Shown: positions 20,193 through 31,647, counted from the stretch's first letter. The stretch is DNA of 64,000 nt from Athripsodes cinereus (GCA_947579605.1 OX388310.1:6075557-6139556); one strand, 5' to 3'. Program-made: numbers and translations. The notes: a model not told the origin generated them from the letters alone.

Positions 20193-20724
20193 TGAGATGG
20201 TAGGCCCCACTGTTGTCAAATGTGAGATTTCATAGCAAAAGTAATATTCACGAAATTGTTGCCATATGTAGAATTACTTTTTGATCACCACGTTAAATTA
20301 TTTTTGGACACCAAGTTTTTCGACACCGGCAAACTTTACATTCGAGTTAGATTTTATTTTTGCTGATTTTATTTTATTTTTGCCGGCAAAAATAAAATAA
20401 AACCAGCAAAAATAAAATCTAACTCGAATACGATTTTCTTAAAGTTTATATTCGAATTAGATTTCATTTTTGCCGGTTTTATTTTATTTTTGTCGGAAAA
20501 AATAAAATAAAACCGGCAAAAATAAAACCTATCTCGAATATAAGCTTTAGGAAATTTGTATTCGAATAAGATTTTATTTTTGCCGGTTTTATTTTATTTT
20601 TGTAAATATAAAAATATTTCGCCAAAAAATCCAAATAATATAATAATAATATAACTCTAGCAACAATTTTCCTCCATACAAAACTATATTTGACAGATAT
20701 CTGACATTGGGGCCTACCATCTCA
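20193..20724. mobile_element. 532-bp inverted-repeat element containing palindromic tandem units
   Basis: Terminal inverted repeats are TGAGATGGTAGGCCCCACTG on the left and CATTGGGGCCTACCATCTCA on the right, one mismatch in 20. A second, weaker inverted match (TGTTGTCAAAT / ATTTGACAGATATC) lies just inside. The core (20340-20614) is an array of 110-bp units, each containing a near-perfect 90-bp palindrome. No coding content. No target duplication is evident, so the superfamily is open. Confidence 0.68.
20340..20614. repeat. 110-bp tandem units, each a long palindrome (2.5 copies)
   Basis: TTCGAGTTAG, TTCGAATTAG and TTCGAATAAG start at 20341, 20451 and 20561, an exact 110-bp period. Unit 1 is an inverted repeat from 20340 to 20429 centred on GCCGGC, with arms of about 43 bp and almost no mismatches. 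Unit 2 (20450-20539) is centred on GTCGGA with a few mismatches. Unit 3 holds only the first arm. Confidence 0.8.
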
Positions 20725-22077
20725 ATGAGTTCCTCGACTTCTTGGGTCATTATCAATAAAACTCAAAATATTTTAATAAATTATCATTGTTTATTTAATA
20801 AAAATAAAAATATTGTGTGTAAATATGTATGTATGTATGTTCACATGTCGCAGATTATATTTATTACTCGTCATATTTTGACAAATTTGTTTTCATACAT
20901 AATAATATTATTATTATTTATGCCACCACATAATTTTGAATTAGATACGGTGTTGTAAATTATACAAAGCATGTCGTTACAACGGCATAAATAACATTAT
21001 TATATTATAATGTTGGTACGTCTGAAACACTCGTAATAATATTACATGAAGATGAAAACATATTTATTTACAGCAACCAAAAAAAAATCTCCCTCTTTAC
21101 GCAGATGTAAAGAATTATAAATTTCTTATTCTTTTTTTATATATGTATAAATATGGATTGTTTTTATGTATGTTTGTGTGTCTTCTATGGAAACCTAATT
21201 TATTAGGATAGAAATAAAATATTTGCTCTTCATTAAGTCTCAGCATGTGAACAGATTTAAGAATAATTGAATTATTGATATCTTATTGGTAAGATATTTA
21301 GCTTATTTGGGTTTTTGTGAAATAAAAAAAGTTCTTCTATATTTTGTTAAATATCCATTTCATTTAATCAGAATGATAAAAATCAACTCATTTTATTAAA
21401 AGACGTGTAATGTCAGACGTCAACAATTAAAATTATTAACAATAAAAATAAATATTAAGGAAAATAATTGACCTAACTGTGGTACATATTTGTGAATGAC
21501 AGCTGAGTTGTGAATTCTGAACGACTCATTTTTATTTTTGCTAACCATATTTATAGTAGTTTTCTGTTTCGTACTTTTTATCAATAAAAAAAATAAAATA
21601 AAATAAATAAAAATATTTCACATCAAACAATGTAATTTTTTTTAAATATAGAGTGTTAATTTTTATAAATCATTTAATATTTCACTTAAAGTTTTTTTCA
21701 TTTGTATTTCATTTTGTTGACAATTTCCTGATTATTTTATACAAAAATTTGAACAAAAATTTTAATTCCTTGAGCTTAGCCGGATAAAAATCTAGTATTG
21801 TAATAACGTCTTTTTGCAATGTTAGAAAAAAAGTGCGCCTTAATGTGGTATTCCACTTTTTCATATCCCGAATGTAGCATGTACATATTTTATACTTTCT
21901 ACAAAAAGGTTACTTTTATAATAATAATGTGTAAAATTTAATCAAATTATGTATACCTACTGTATTTTATTTTGTGAAAATTACATTAGAGATACATAAT
22001 GTGATAATTTTTTTTCACATATGTGTTCTTTTTTGGTTTGTGCTTCAGAAGATGAAAAATATTGATATTTATTACAT
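20725..22077. other. AT-rich spacer
   Basis: No gene, exon or transposon protein recognised. Confidence 0.4.
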
Positions 22078-22250
22078 ACAGATTCCCACGCAGAGTAGGC
22101 AGAAAGGATCGAACGTCACTTCCTTCTATTCTTGCATACATCTTTCGCTTCCGTCACCGTCATACAATTCCTCATGCATGCTCTGCTGTTCAATGTGCTC
22201 AACACGTGACCGTCCTGTAGGATTTGATTTTAATGATCTTGCCATTTGCT
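22078..22250 (-). pseudogene. LSAYP-type RTE-like LINE, C-terminal fragment
   Basis: Minus strand; closely matches 26583-26780. Shared blocks on the plus strand are CACTTCCTTCTAT, TCTTTCGCTTCCGTCACCGT, CATACAATTCCTCATGCATG and TGTTCAATGTGCTCAACACG, then TGACCGTCCTGTAG. In translation: LQDGHVLSTLNSR, MRNCMTVTEAKD, KGSDVRSFLPTL. Several frame breaks. Confidence 0.6.
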
Positions 22251-22353
22251 CCTCGAAAAGAAAGAATTATTCGATGAATTATAATTTAAAAGAATCGGTA
22301 ATCAGAATCTGATTGGTTTCGTACCCGGCAGTTTTTATTGCAAGATACAATAT

Positions 22354-22617
22354 CATAGGTGGCCAACCTTTTCAGCAGCCGCGCCAAATTTTAGAAATGA
22401 GATTTCCTACCGAGCCGTACTCAATATACTACATATGGAACATTTACTAAGTTAACTTCACCACCTTAAAATTTCTACCCCCATCGCCAAATTTTCAATT
22501 GGTATAGGGATTCGAAATGTTTCAAAACTTCGGTTTTTTTTCAGAATATTTTCTCAAAAAAAGTGTGCATATATTTCATAGGCCACAAGTAGACAGTCCG
22601 CGGATTGGCCACCCTTG
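22354..22617. mobile_element. hAT-like non-autonomous element remnant
   Basis: The left end CATAGGTGGCCAACC and the right end TTGGCCACCCTTG are inverted repeats of the CARGGGTGGCCAA type seen in some hAT elements. Near the ends are CAGCCGCG and CCGCGGA blocks. The interior (about 22465-22570) matches 50998-51100. No transposase. Eight-base target duplications could not be confirmed. Confidence 0.42.
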
Positions 22618-22779
22618 CAATATATTCTTTCTTTTTTTAGGCAAGGCACCGACCTCTAGTGAATTATGATACAATCTATTAATTACTTGTGAAAATATAT
22701 TAAAAAAAAACACACATTACAAGTAAGTTTCGTGTTTCCTGAAAAACCATGGCAAGTATATTAAACTTATTAGCTAAAT

Positions 22780-23414
22780 TTGTTCGCTAGTATGTCTTCG
22801 GACCACTGCAGTGATCTGTCACTCAAACTAGTTCAAAAGAAGTCATATAAAATTGAAATTAGCAAAAATCCAAGTTGTACCCTGCCAATTAGGTCATTCT
22901 TATTATTTGTTTGATAGTATGTCTTCGGACCACTGCAGTGATCTGTCACTCAAACTAGATCAAAAGGAGTCATATAAAAGCGAAATCAGCGAAAATCCAA
23001 GTTGTACCCTGCCAATTAGGTCATTCTTATTATTTGTTCGATAGTATGTCTTCGGACCACTGCAGTGATCTGTCACTCAAACTAGATCAAAAGGAGTCAT
23101 ATAAAAGCGAAATCAGCGAAAATCCAAGTTGTACCCTGCCAATTAGGTCATTCTTATTATTTGTTCGATAGTATGTCTTCGGACCACTGCAGTGATCTGT
23201 CACTCAAACTAGATCAAAAGGAGTCATATAAAAGCGAAATCAGCGAAAATCCAAGTTGTACCCTGCCAATTAGGTCATTCTTATTATTTGTTCGATAGTA
23301 TGTCTTCGGACCACTGCAGTGATCTGTCACTCAAACTAGATCAAAAGGAGTCATATAAAAGCGAAATCAGCGAAAACACAAGTTGTACCCTGCCAATTAG
23401 GTCATTCTTATTAG
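22780..23414. repeat. Minisatellite, 127-bp period, five copies
   Basis: TATGTCTTCGG begins at 22791, 22918, 23045, 23172 and 23299, exactly 127 bp apart. Copies 2, 3 and 4 appear identical. Copy 1 differs at about ten positions, and copy 5 has one small change and ends early at CATTCTTATTA. Each unit contains the palindrome CACTGCAGTG. Because 127 is not a multiple of three, long frames across it are artefacts. Confidence 0.92.
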
Positions 23415-23997
23415 GAAGACTGAAGACGTAATCTAAACCATAATAAAGTGGCATGTAATTACTAACAGACCTTAAATAATCATTTTATGGACCGCTTCAG
23501 TCAACAAAATTATGTCCAATTCTATGTAATTATGTATATAGGCATGCGTTTTACAACCTTTTACCAACGGTTGGTATCTACAATAATTAACTCAAAGCTA
23601 ACATAAATTGAAGGGAATATATTATTAGATACAACATATTATATTTTTTCATTAATAAGTGAGCCTCTTTTGATTAAATATTGTTAATATTTTTAAACTT
23701 AATAGATTCTTTATTATAATGTGCATAAAATTTTAGTCTATAGAATAAATAATAAACAAAATTGATCAAAATATTTTCGAACATTTTGCTTATCCAGCTA
23801 TTTTTCTCTACTGTGGAACATGAATGCCCGCGATTTATCTCCAAGGATCTCTGTCTCGAGCTTAATGCAACTATTCATGAGCGTCATCTAATAAATTATA
23901 ATACAAAAGTTGTACGAATTTTAATCCAAATTTACATCCATTAATCTTGTTTATAGATAATTAAATTGATTGCATCATAATATTATATAAATCATAA
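23415..23997. other. AT-rich spacer
   Basis: No supported feature. Confidence 0.4.
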
Positions 23998-24205
23998 AGT
24001 TTTCGAGTGTCCAGTAAAAGGCAGGTGTTCGAAAAAAATAAGACATTTTACATCTTAAATTCAGCGATGAGGTTTGCCACCCGTCCTGAATGTCTTGATT
24101 TTATATTGGCACTAAGAGGACAGTTTGCATGTTTCTTACATGCAGCTGATCTGCTGGCTACCCCACTTGTGGGATATGCCGTGATGGTATAGTATAGTAT
24201 AGTAT
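23998..24205 (+). repeat. Repeat family C, near-complete copy
   Basis: Order of blocks: AAGTTTTCGAGTGTCCAGTA, AAAGGCAGGTGTTCG, AAGACATTTTACATC, AGCGATGAGGTTTGCCACCC, TTGGCACTAAGAGGACAG, ACATGCAGCTGATCTGCTGG, CTACCCCACTTGTGGGATAT, GCCGTGATGGTATAGTATAG, then a (TATAG)n tail. This is the best reference copy in the window. Confidence 0.7.
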
Positions 24206-24655
24206 AATCTATCTTTTTATTGAATGGTATGTATGACAATATCTACACACGCGAACTGAATGGTTGCACTTAGTTAAAGAATTGAATTGGTTACAACAAA
24301 ATTGCAGTGTTTTTTGTTAACCCTTAATTTATCCTTGACGCCTTTGAGGCACCTGGCGTACTTTATCGGTCGATTTCAGCATTTTATTGTACGTATATTT
24401 TATTCTTCTTTTGAGTACTCCTCTAGTTACATATTCTTTTTCACATTTTATATAAAACATTAAAAAAAAATAATGACAGTGATAAATAAAAAAAGATTAA
24501 AGAAAAAAGTCAGTCACATTACCCATGGTGCCTCTGCGGCGCTTGGTTACAATTAGTATTAAATTGATACTTGTGTAGTTCGCACATGTGTTCTGATCAA
24601 CTAAAGGATGGGAAATAAAAGTTAAAATGACAATAAAATTAATGAGATTGTTAAA

Positions 24656-24808
24656 ATGGAGTGTTCTGATACAGAATATTATATTTATGATGGAGTAACC
24701 GATGAACTTTTTGAGATCCCGAGAAGAGTTAACTTAGAAGATATAGCCGAAGAATCAACGAAGAACCATATTCAGCGATGCCATGAAACAATAACAAGCA
24801 GTCTGTAA
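24656..24808 (+). pseudogene. Possible N-terminal remnant of a piggyBac-like transposase
   Basis: A 50-codon ORF starting about 335 bp inside the left end: acidic and starting MECSDTEYYIYDG, then DELFEIPRRVNLEDIAEEST. Position and acidity fit the start of a piggyBac-type transposase, but no catalytic residues (DDD) or Cys-rich tail are present, and I cannot confirm homology. It may be chance. Confidence 0.35.
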
Positions 24809-25486
24809 AAATAAATATTACTTCTAGTACATTAATGAAGTATCCTCGCATCCAAAGAAGCCTTTAGAGGCATATTGTCCAACATTGCTCGAATTCTTCC
24901 AAAAATGATAATTCTTATTTACTTTGTCTTGTATGCTACGTAGGTATCCATCGTACATTTATATTTTACGTAGTAATATAATATTGGTTGGTCACATGAA
25001 ATTGCCTCATATTTTACTGTACAGTAAAGTTTATTTTATTTGTATTTTTTCTTGTATATAATAAATACGTACGTGAGTGTCTACTTAATTTTTGTTCTCT
25101 TTTTGAAATTTAATGGTGTATATCTGTAAATGAGTAGGAGTACATTGTACGAATGTTATTATTATTATAAAAAGGACACCATAGTCTACTGGGCACAGTC
25201 TTCGGCCAATGCGATCCCAGAGAATTGTAGAATAGATATTATGGTGGACAATAGTGAGATAAATACATACTGAACAAATTTTCTTTCTAACAAATAAACT
25301 ACGTAGCAATAAGATATATTATATAATAATTTAAAGCTATATATTTACGACAATAGTTGTACGAAAAATATGTATACTGTCCATAATATATTTGGAATCT
25401 AAAATGTATTCGAGGCAATGCCTTCTGCAATTATAATGCATTAAAATAAAGTTAAAAGATAAAACAAACTTTAATAAGTTGAACAT

Positions 25487-25695
25487 AGGGCGGCTGGTTT
25501 GGCGCGTAGGTAATGCTCTCGCCTTTGAGTCACGGGGTCCCAGGTTTGATTATTGGCCAAGGTCAAATGAAATATGACCTTTTCAAATTGTCCTGGGTCT
25601 TAGTGTTACATGTATGTGTTTAGTGCATTGTATATATGTGTATCGTCGTGTTAGTACCGGTAATAAAAGATTCATCTTTGTTTGGGACTAGCTCA
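25487..25695 (+). mobile_element. SINE family B, copy 1
   Basis: A tRNA-like head with GTTTGGCGCGTAGGTAATGC (A-box region) and GGTTTGATTATTGG (B-box region), then GACCTTTTCAAATTGTCCTG, GTGCATTGTATATA, GTATCGTCGTGTTAGTACCG and AAAAGATTCATC. Copies of the body are at 30004-30135 and 39435-39640. It lies within the piggyBac-like element. Confidence 0.6.
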
Positions 25696-25889
25696 ATATG
25701 TGTGCATTTTCTATGCATATTATTTTAATTTATGTAGACATGATGCAATAAATATGACATTTAAATATAAATATAAGCGAAAACTTATTAAAAGTCTTAA
25801 ATTTTATTAGTTTTACTATACGTGCCTGAGGGGCGCCGAGGATAAGATAACTGACTAAGTTAGTAGGAGAACTTAGGGGTTAAAAAAAG

Positions 25890-26055
25890 TTTATACCTAT
25901 TAGGTAGATACTATTTGGAATTATCGTTGATATATTTAGTTTATTTTATCTGTGCAGTCTGTGTCTTTTTTATCTGCAATTTTTGAACGTACGTCTGTTA
26001 ATCTAAATTGTTAAAGGCTTTGCCGTTTATGAGATGAAATAAATAAATAAATATT
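25890..26055 (+). repeat. Jockey-type LINE 3' end
   Basis: GTTAAAGGCTTTGCCGTTTA, then an (AAAT)n tail at 26038-26055. The same kind of end (AAAGGCTAATTAGCCGTAAA then AAATAAATAAA) occurs at 49400-49569. No coding part remains. Confidence 0.5.
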
Positions 26056-26582
26056 TATTTAAAAAGATATTGTATGTTACGTGGCAGCATATTTTCTTTA
26101 CAAAGTGTAAAAATGTTTCCTCCAACCATAGTATATAATATGTAGATTCCCTAAGTAACTAAATTTAATTTTATAAGCTTTTACACAAACGACGTCAGCT
26201 ACGCGACTGAATGAATGAAGTCTGGTATAATGTCAGATGTAATAATAATAATTGTACAATGTCTATTGATGTTTTCACGTCGTATTTAGGAACGTGACAC
26301 GACTGTGAAGATTCCATTAATCTCTCAAGAGGGCGTCATGTCTTTCACAATCAAAACCAACAACGGAGGCCAATGTGTGTTTCATAAGTAAAATACAGTC
26401 TTCATAATATTACTAGCTTTGTAACTCGTCTAGGAAAATATACCCCTTAGAACTAAAACACACTTTAAAGGTAAATAATCTAATCAGATACCTATCATAT
26501 TTTTTATTTCCACTTCCATAAATCTACATATTTTTATACCATCGTGGCTTCTACTATAAGTTGATTTACCAACGAACTAACT

Positions 26583-27015
26583 GCAAATACTACATATATA
26601 CATACATACCATCACGCCGCTTTCCTCGCGGGGTAGGCAGAAAGGATCGAGCGCCACTTCCTTCTATCCTTGCATACACCTTTCGCTTCCGTCACAGTCA
26701 TACAATTCCTCATCCATGCTCTCCTGTTCAATGTGCTCAACACGTGACCGTCTTGTAGAATCTGGTTTATATGTTCTTGCCATTTGATCCTAGGCGGACG
26801 CGTCTCCGTGCCCCATTACTCTTAGCCAAATATGTGTTCTTGGCCACTTTGTTCTCATTCATTATTTCCACATGCCCAAACCATTGTTACTTATTTTTAT
26901 CTTTGTTATTATATCAACTTTCATTCCATATTCCTCTCTATATCACTGTTACACACACAATCTTTCAGACTTTTACCTCACTTCCTTCTCATCGATCTCA
27001 TTTCTACTGCATTTA
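26583..27015 (-). pseudogene. LSAYP-type RTE-like LINE, C-terminal fragment
   Basis: On the minus strand, with several frame changes and stops: VNAVEMRSMRRK, SLKDCVCNSDIE, QWFGHVEIMNENKVAKNTYL, NQILQDGHVLSTLNRRAWMR, NCMTVTEAKGVCKDRRKWRS, ILSAYPARKAA-stop. The tail is (TATG)n near 26590-26605. This is the longest copy of the family here, with the 'RRMxGxSLKDRxRN' block included. Plus-strand open frames over it are shadows. Confidence 0.68.
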
Positions 27016-27889
27016 CGCCATTATCACTAAATATGCAATTTATCTTTTTAGTGACGAAAAATAGTTCACAAAATGAAACTCGTTTTAAATTTATTATCTG
27101 CCAATTTTCAATTTATTCGTTCGCCACAATGCTGTCACCTAAATAGTAACATGTTTGCACAAACTCTCTTAAGTGGTTGCTCACTTTGGTATTATGTCGT
27201 CGCTCACATTTAGTCGCCAAGCAAGTAATTCTGTATGCTCATTTCCGTATTTTTTTGCAAACTTCAATTTGTATTATCTGTCACTCGTTCAAACACTCTC
27301 CATTAATGAATAATTTAATTTTCTTTGCTTCTATAAATAATAATTAGCCAACGTATTTATAACGAACGCGCGAAGTAAAATATTTAAAGCGAAGGCTATT
27401 TGTTCTTTAACCTCAAATTTATATGAAAATAAAGTGTAAGTGGTATGTAGTATGTGATAAATCAAAGCAAAATAATCAACTCGAACATTAATTTAAATAT
27501 ACGCACTTAAATAATAATAAATTATACAAAATTACATTTGATATTAGAGAATTTATTAAATATGTAACAGATTGCGATCGTACCGAATAACGAATATCCT
27601 GCGAGATCATTAACCAGATAACATTTTTAAACTTTTTAGCACTGGACAACTTCTTTCAGATCTTTTAAACACAGGAAAATCTTTGGTGTAAGTTAAAAAA
27701 ATTGCTTTTTTTTATTAGGATTTTTCGTTATTAAGTTCTCAATTTAATTGAGTTTGTATAGGTATATAGAAAGTTTTTAAAATCGACTACATTAAATTCT
27801 TAACAACTTTTTAAAAGATTCCCTATATATTATTTATATAGGTATATTATTATATTTCATGGATTCCCTGGAAAAAATAGGCCTCTTAC
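27016..27889. other. AT-rich spacer
   Basis: No supported feature. Confidence 0.4.
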
Positions 27890-29025
27890 TTTTTTTAGTT
27901 TTTGAAAGTCTTGTAAAAAGCAAGTATTCCTAAAACATCTCGTATAATCTTTTAACATAGGGGAGCATAGGTCACAGTGGATCAGTATTTCTTTCACAAA
28001 CTATAACTTTAAATATTGTCTATATAACTAATGGATTTTTATTCTATTACTTAGTGACACTATTTACTCAGGATATAATGGGACATTTTTCTCAATATTC
28101 CAGGTAGTTTAACAATATTGTGTACGTTTTTTTCTCAAATGGCAACTGATCCACTGTACCCCACATGTGGGTCACAGTGGATCACTCATCGGATTACATT
28201 GGATTACAATAGGTTACAGTGGATCTTAATATTTTTTGCTAAATAAAATCAATTTCATCACTCATTAATGTTTTTTTCAACTTGGATATAGTTCTGATAC
28301 TTTTTTTCTCAATACATATTTGGTCTTTAGCACTTTGCATTAATTCATGACTATGTAATCCAATTGTTGTCTTGCGTGTATCAATTTTGGAGCATGTTGA
28401 CCTAAAAAAATATATTAGAGCATATTTTAATGATTTATCATTAAAATTAATTATGGATAACAGTGGATCGTAATCCACTGTTTTCCATTTGTAAATGATC
28501 CACTGTGACCCACCCTGACACATATAATAAAAATCAAAACTGTAAATAATATACAATAATAGCTTAAAATTTTTACCAATTACTATCTTGTATAGGTATG
28601 GATACAAAGAGTCCTATGACATACACAATTAGTCCAAATGTTGGTATTTCTTAAGAAAATATCATAAATTCAATCAAAGTGATAAAAAATATACTCTATT
28701 AATTTTATGTTCGGCTGAAAAACACATGTATATTTGACAACAGCTCATCTTTCACTGATCAATTGGAGGGATAACGATACAAACTCAAAACAAACAAATA
28801 CAGAGAGGTGTGTGACTAGTGGGAAAAAAAATAATTCAATTGATCCACTGTGTAACATGATCCACTGTGACCCATGTTCCCCTATTCAATTCAGCGACGA
28901 GGTATGCCACCCATCCTAAATTTTTAATTATTTTGAGGCACAAGGAGAACAATTGTATGTTAATAACAAGCAATTAGCCTACTGACTACGTAATTTGTGG
29001 AAGACGCCGTGTTACTATGGCTAGA
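27890..29025 (+). repeat. Repeat family C copy interrupted by a TA-flanked element
   Basis: The left half (27897-27959) has TTTTTGAAAGTCTTGTAAAA, AGCAAGTATTCC and AATCTTTTAACATA. The right half (28885-29025) resumes at TTCAATTCAGCGACGAGG, then GTATGCCACCC and GGCACAAGGAGAAC to GCCGTGTTACTATGG. Joined, they align with other copies at TTTTACATCTTAAATTCAGC, so the 923-bp element is a clean insertion. Confidence 0.58.
27960..28882. mobile_element. TA-flanked inverted-repeat element rich in a GTGGATCA motif
   Basis: Ends are inverted repeats beginning GGGGARCATRGGTCACAGTG, flanked by TA on both sides (27958-27959, 28883-28884), as in Tc1/mariner/pogo-type elements. The end motif CACAGTGGATCA recurs in both orientations at least nine times inside (near 27972, 28146, 28172, 28216, 28459, 28470, 28497, 28840 and 28859). 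The interior holds a 122-codon minus-strand frame (28607-28239) with no recognisable transposase motif. Non-autonomous, or an unrecognised type. Confidence 0.66.
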
Positions 29026-30003
29026 TACATTTTTTTATAAACGTTTTCATTAGAAATGGCAACATGGTTGTACGGATACCAATGATACATTTTATAATAC
29101 TTATATGGACTTTGGGTTGATATCTACTATCCAACCAGAAGGATCATAAATATTGAGACCGGATAACTTCAATACCGAATTGATAGTTGCCGAATATCCG
29201 TTACGTTTCAAATTAATATTCATGATTTTATTAGAATAATTCACTATGTATATAGTACTCGTATATATTATAACATAAGTCCCAACTTATTCACATTTTA
29301 GTTCCCCTCCTTAAAATCATGTTAATTAAAATAAAATGCTAATGACTATGTACCCCGAGGGTTGAATATTATAATTATTCTATAATAAATTAATAAAACT
29401 AAATTAATATTATCTTCTTGCGTTTCTTTTATAATGTTAAATCATTATTTGAAATAATCATCACATAGATAGTTCCAAGTTCTTTTTTTCATTTTTTAAT
29501 ATTTGAATACAAAAACGGGTTTTTACTTATAAATAGGCTTCCATAGATAGACTTATGTAGGTTTTTAGTTTTATGTTGATATTTTGAAGTTAAAGAGAAA
29601 GTCATAATTTTGTATTTTAAATTGTTTCTATCGATGACCCATCTCCGAGCATAATTGACATCACTGTGACACGTTATTTCACTTACTTTGAAGTTGCGTA
29701 AAAAATCAAAGTTGTTGCTTCACTGAGAGGTTTTTCGGAAGTTGAATTACATTTTTATGAACATCGTTATTTCAATATTAAATTTAAAAAAAATAAAAAA
29801 AACTTTTACACTGATACAAGGGAATGTTTTATTGGAAAAGGGTTGATCGATCTTTCCGACACATTGGATAAAACGGTGATACTTTTATAAAATCATCATT
29901 CTTTAAACAAGACCTAGCCAGGGCTTTTATCTCACAAAATGACATTAACCAAAATATTAAGTTAAAACTTAAATGATACCTATTTAAGAAAGAGTTATTT
30001 CAT
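29026..30003. other. AT-rich spacer
   Basis: No supported feature. Confidence 0.4.
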
Positions 30004-30135
30004 TGTTCTGGGTCAAGGTATTATAATATGTGCATATGTAATAATGTTAAGTGCATTGAATATAGGTACATAGATGTATCGTCGCGTTAATACCCACAAT
30101 ACAAGATTCATATCTTAGAATGATATTAGCTTGAT
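30004..30135 (+). mobile_element. SINE family B, 3' fragment
   Basis: TGTTCTGGGTCAAGG, GTTAAGTGCATTGAATATAG, GTATCGTCGCGTTAATACCC, CAAGATTCATATCTTAG. Matches the body and 3' end of 25487-25695; the tRNA-like head is missing. Confidence 0.58.
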
Positions 30136-30198
30136 CTTCTTGATTATTATATATACCTACATACTAAAAAATGAAAATTCTTTCATATTAATGTATTT

Positions 30199-30345
30199 GA
30201 GTTCGTCGGTAGCCTGAAGGTAGAGTCTCGGCCTAGCACATGAGATTCGCGGTTCGATACGAGGTGCCGGCAAACCCCCCTTTCAAGACACAAACTTTTA
30301 GCTTAGTATGAAAGATTGTATATGGCGTTATAATAAAAAACCAGT
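30199..30345 (+). mobile_element. tRNA-derived SINE family A, copy 2
   Basis: It starts GAGTTCGTCGGTAGCCTGAA, has the B box GGTTCGATACG at 30251-30261, closes the head with GGTGCCGGCA, then CAAACTTTTAGCTTAGTATG. Diverged by roughly one base in eight from copy 1. Confidence 0.68.
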
Positions 30346-31647
30346 CAATAAGTTCATTTTATTCAAAACCGATATATGTATTTCCCTATGTTGTGTTTAA
30401 AATAAATATTCAATAGTAATAACTCTAAGGTTAAAGACACTATTCAAATAAGTAATGTTTTCACACGTGGATAGAGTAAGATCTAATGCTTCATTACTCG
30501 CGTGTTGGAAGTACATGAAATCTTGAAAACTAGGGGTTGCAAGTAAGAGTTATTATATAATGTCAATGCAAGAAGCTTATTACGACTCACCGGGGAGCTT
30601 AACTCCAACTCTAAACTATGTAGAAAATGTCAAAGCTACTAATTTATGTATTACACATAAAGGAGTGTGTACACTAAAACAAACAGCTACTCTATTTCCA
30701 TTATGAATGTTAAATGGTTCTGGTGAACAAACATCATGCATAGTTAATACATTTCTTTGAGTCATATCTTTTTAAACAATCACAATATATTAAACTGTTA
30801 TGAAAGTATGATTATGTAAAATAAATAACTATTTTCTTATCGCAAACAATATTTAAATGCAGTAGTCATTATAACTCTTGATATTGTGCCTACTTTTACG
30901 TTATCAACATTCAAAAGGTTATATCATCGATAAAACAACTTTGATTTAACATTCTATGTGTGTAAGTCCATGTGAAACATCCATATTCACAACCATGAAC
31001 ATATTTCGACAAAATCTGAGAAAAAAATTGAACCCGAGTCTCTCTATCGAAAGCCCGAGACTACTATTAGCCTACCGATTAGTTCTTGTATATAATTTTT
31101 GTAAGAAACACTTGCTAATATTACCCAAATTACGTGTATAGTGACGATGTTACATTTAAGACTATAAATACGAAATAAATTATTATGTATTACGGTAGCG
31201 TGTCTTCAATACAAACTGAAAAATCAGGCTTTACCTAAGCTTTTCAAGTATAATTATAGTTCAAGAAATGTAAAATTACATGCAGTTTACATGTCATTTC
31301 AAATTTTGTACGCAGTCGCTCACATTGTGTGAATTCGATACGATGCTGTTCAAAGCTTAAAAAATCCTGTCAACTTGGAACTGAGCCGTTTTGCATCATT
31401 TGTTACAATACATACATTGTATCTTACTTAGATTATTAATTTTTTGTAGGGCTTTCATATTTTAAACATTATATTTTTAATAACTTTTAAACCAATTCTA
31501 GAAATACCAATTTTATTAATACCAAATTATACCAATTAGAAAACATACCAGATAAAAAAAACACACGCAACTGTTGTATTATGAATGGTACCTACGTAAT
31601 CGCTTGAAATTGATTAAAACTAATTGTAATTTAATGTTTTGTTTCAG
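30346..31647. other. AT-rich stretch ending in a splice acceptor
   Basis: No gene seen. The last bases (TTTAATGTTTTGTTTCAG, ending 31647) are a good splice acceptor with a CTAATTG-like branch site about 25 bases upstream. Confidence 0.4.

Larger units (their letters stand above)
24317..25883. mobile_element. piggyBac-like non-autonomous element on TTAA
   Basis: TTAA at 24317-24320 and 25880-25883 flanks the element. The left end reads CCCTTAATT then TTATCC-like sequence and GACGCCTTTGAGGCAC. The right end, read inward on the minus strand, begins CCCCTAAG, has a longer spacer, then TTATCCTCGGCGCCCCTCAG and GCAC. A short tip repeat plus an internal repeat at unequal distances from the two ends is the known piggyBac end arrangement. 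A third, inverted copy of the internal repeat (GGTGCCTCTGCGGCGC) is at 24528-24543. A remnant start of an ORF is at 24656; the rest of a transposase is missing. A SINE B copy sits inside (25487-25695). Confidence 0.72.

Noticed and set aside
20193..20724. Assignment to a named MITE family
   Set aside because: No target duplication could be fixed, and the ends did not match a family I can name with confidence.
22853..23044. Open frame of 63 codons with repeated peptide
   Set aside because: It comes from the 127-bp minisatellite; the unit is not a multiple of three and there is no gene context.
22780..23414. Repeat array as a CRISPR
   Set aside because: The units are contiguous 127-bp copies with no unique spacers, in an insect-like genome.
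26771..27146. Plus-strand frames of about 100 codons
   Set aside because: They are antisense shadows of the minus-strand LINE fragment 26583-27015.
28239..28607. Transposase for the TA-flanked element
   Set aside because: The 122-codon frame shows no DDD/DDE spacing or DNA-binding motif and is partly made of the repeated GTGGATCA motif.
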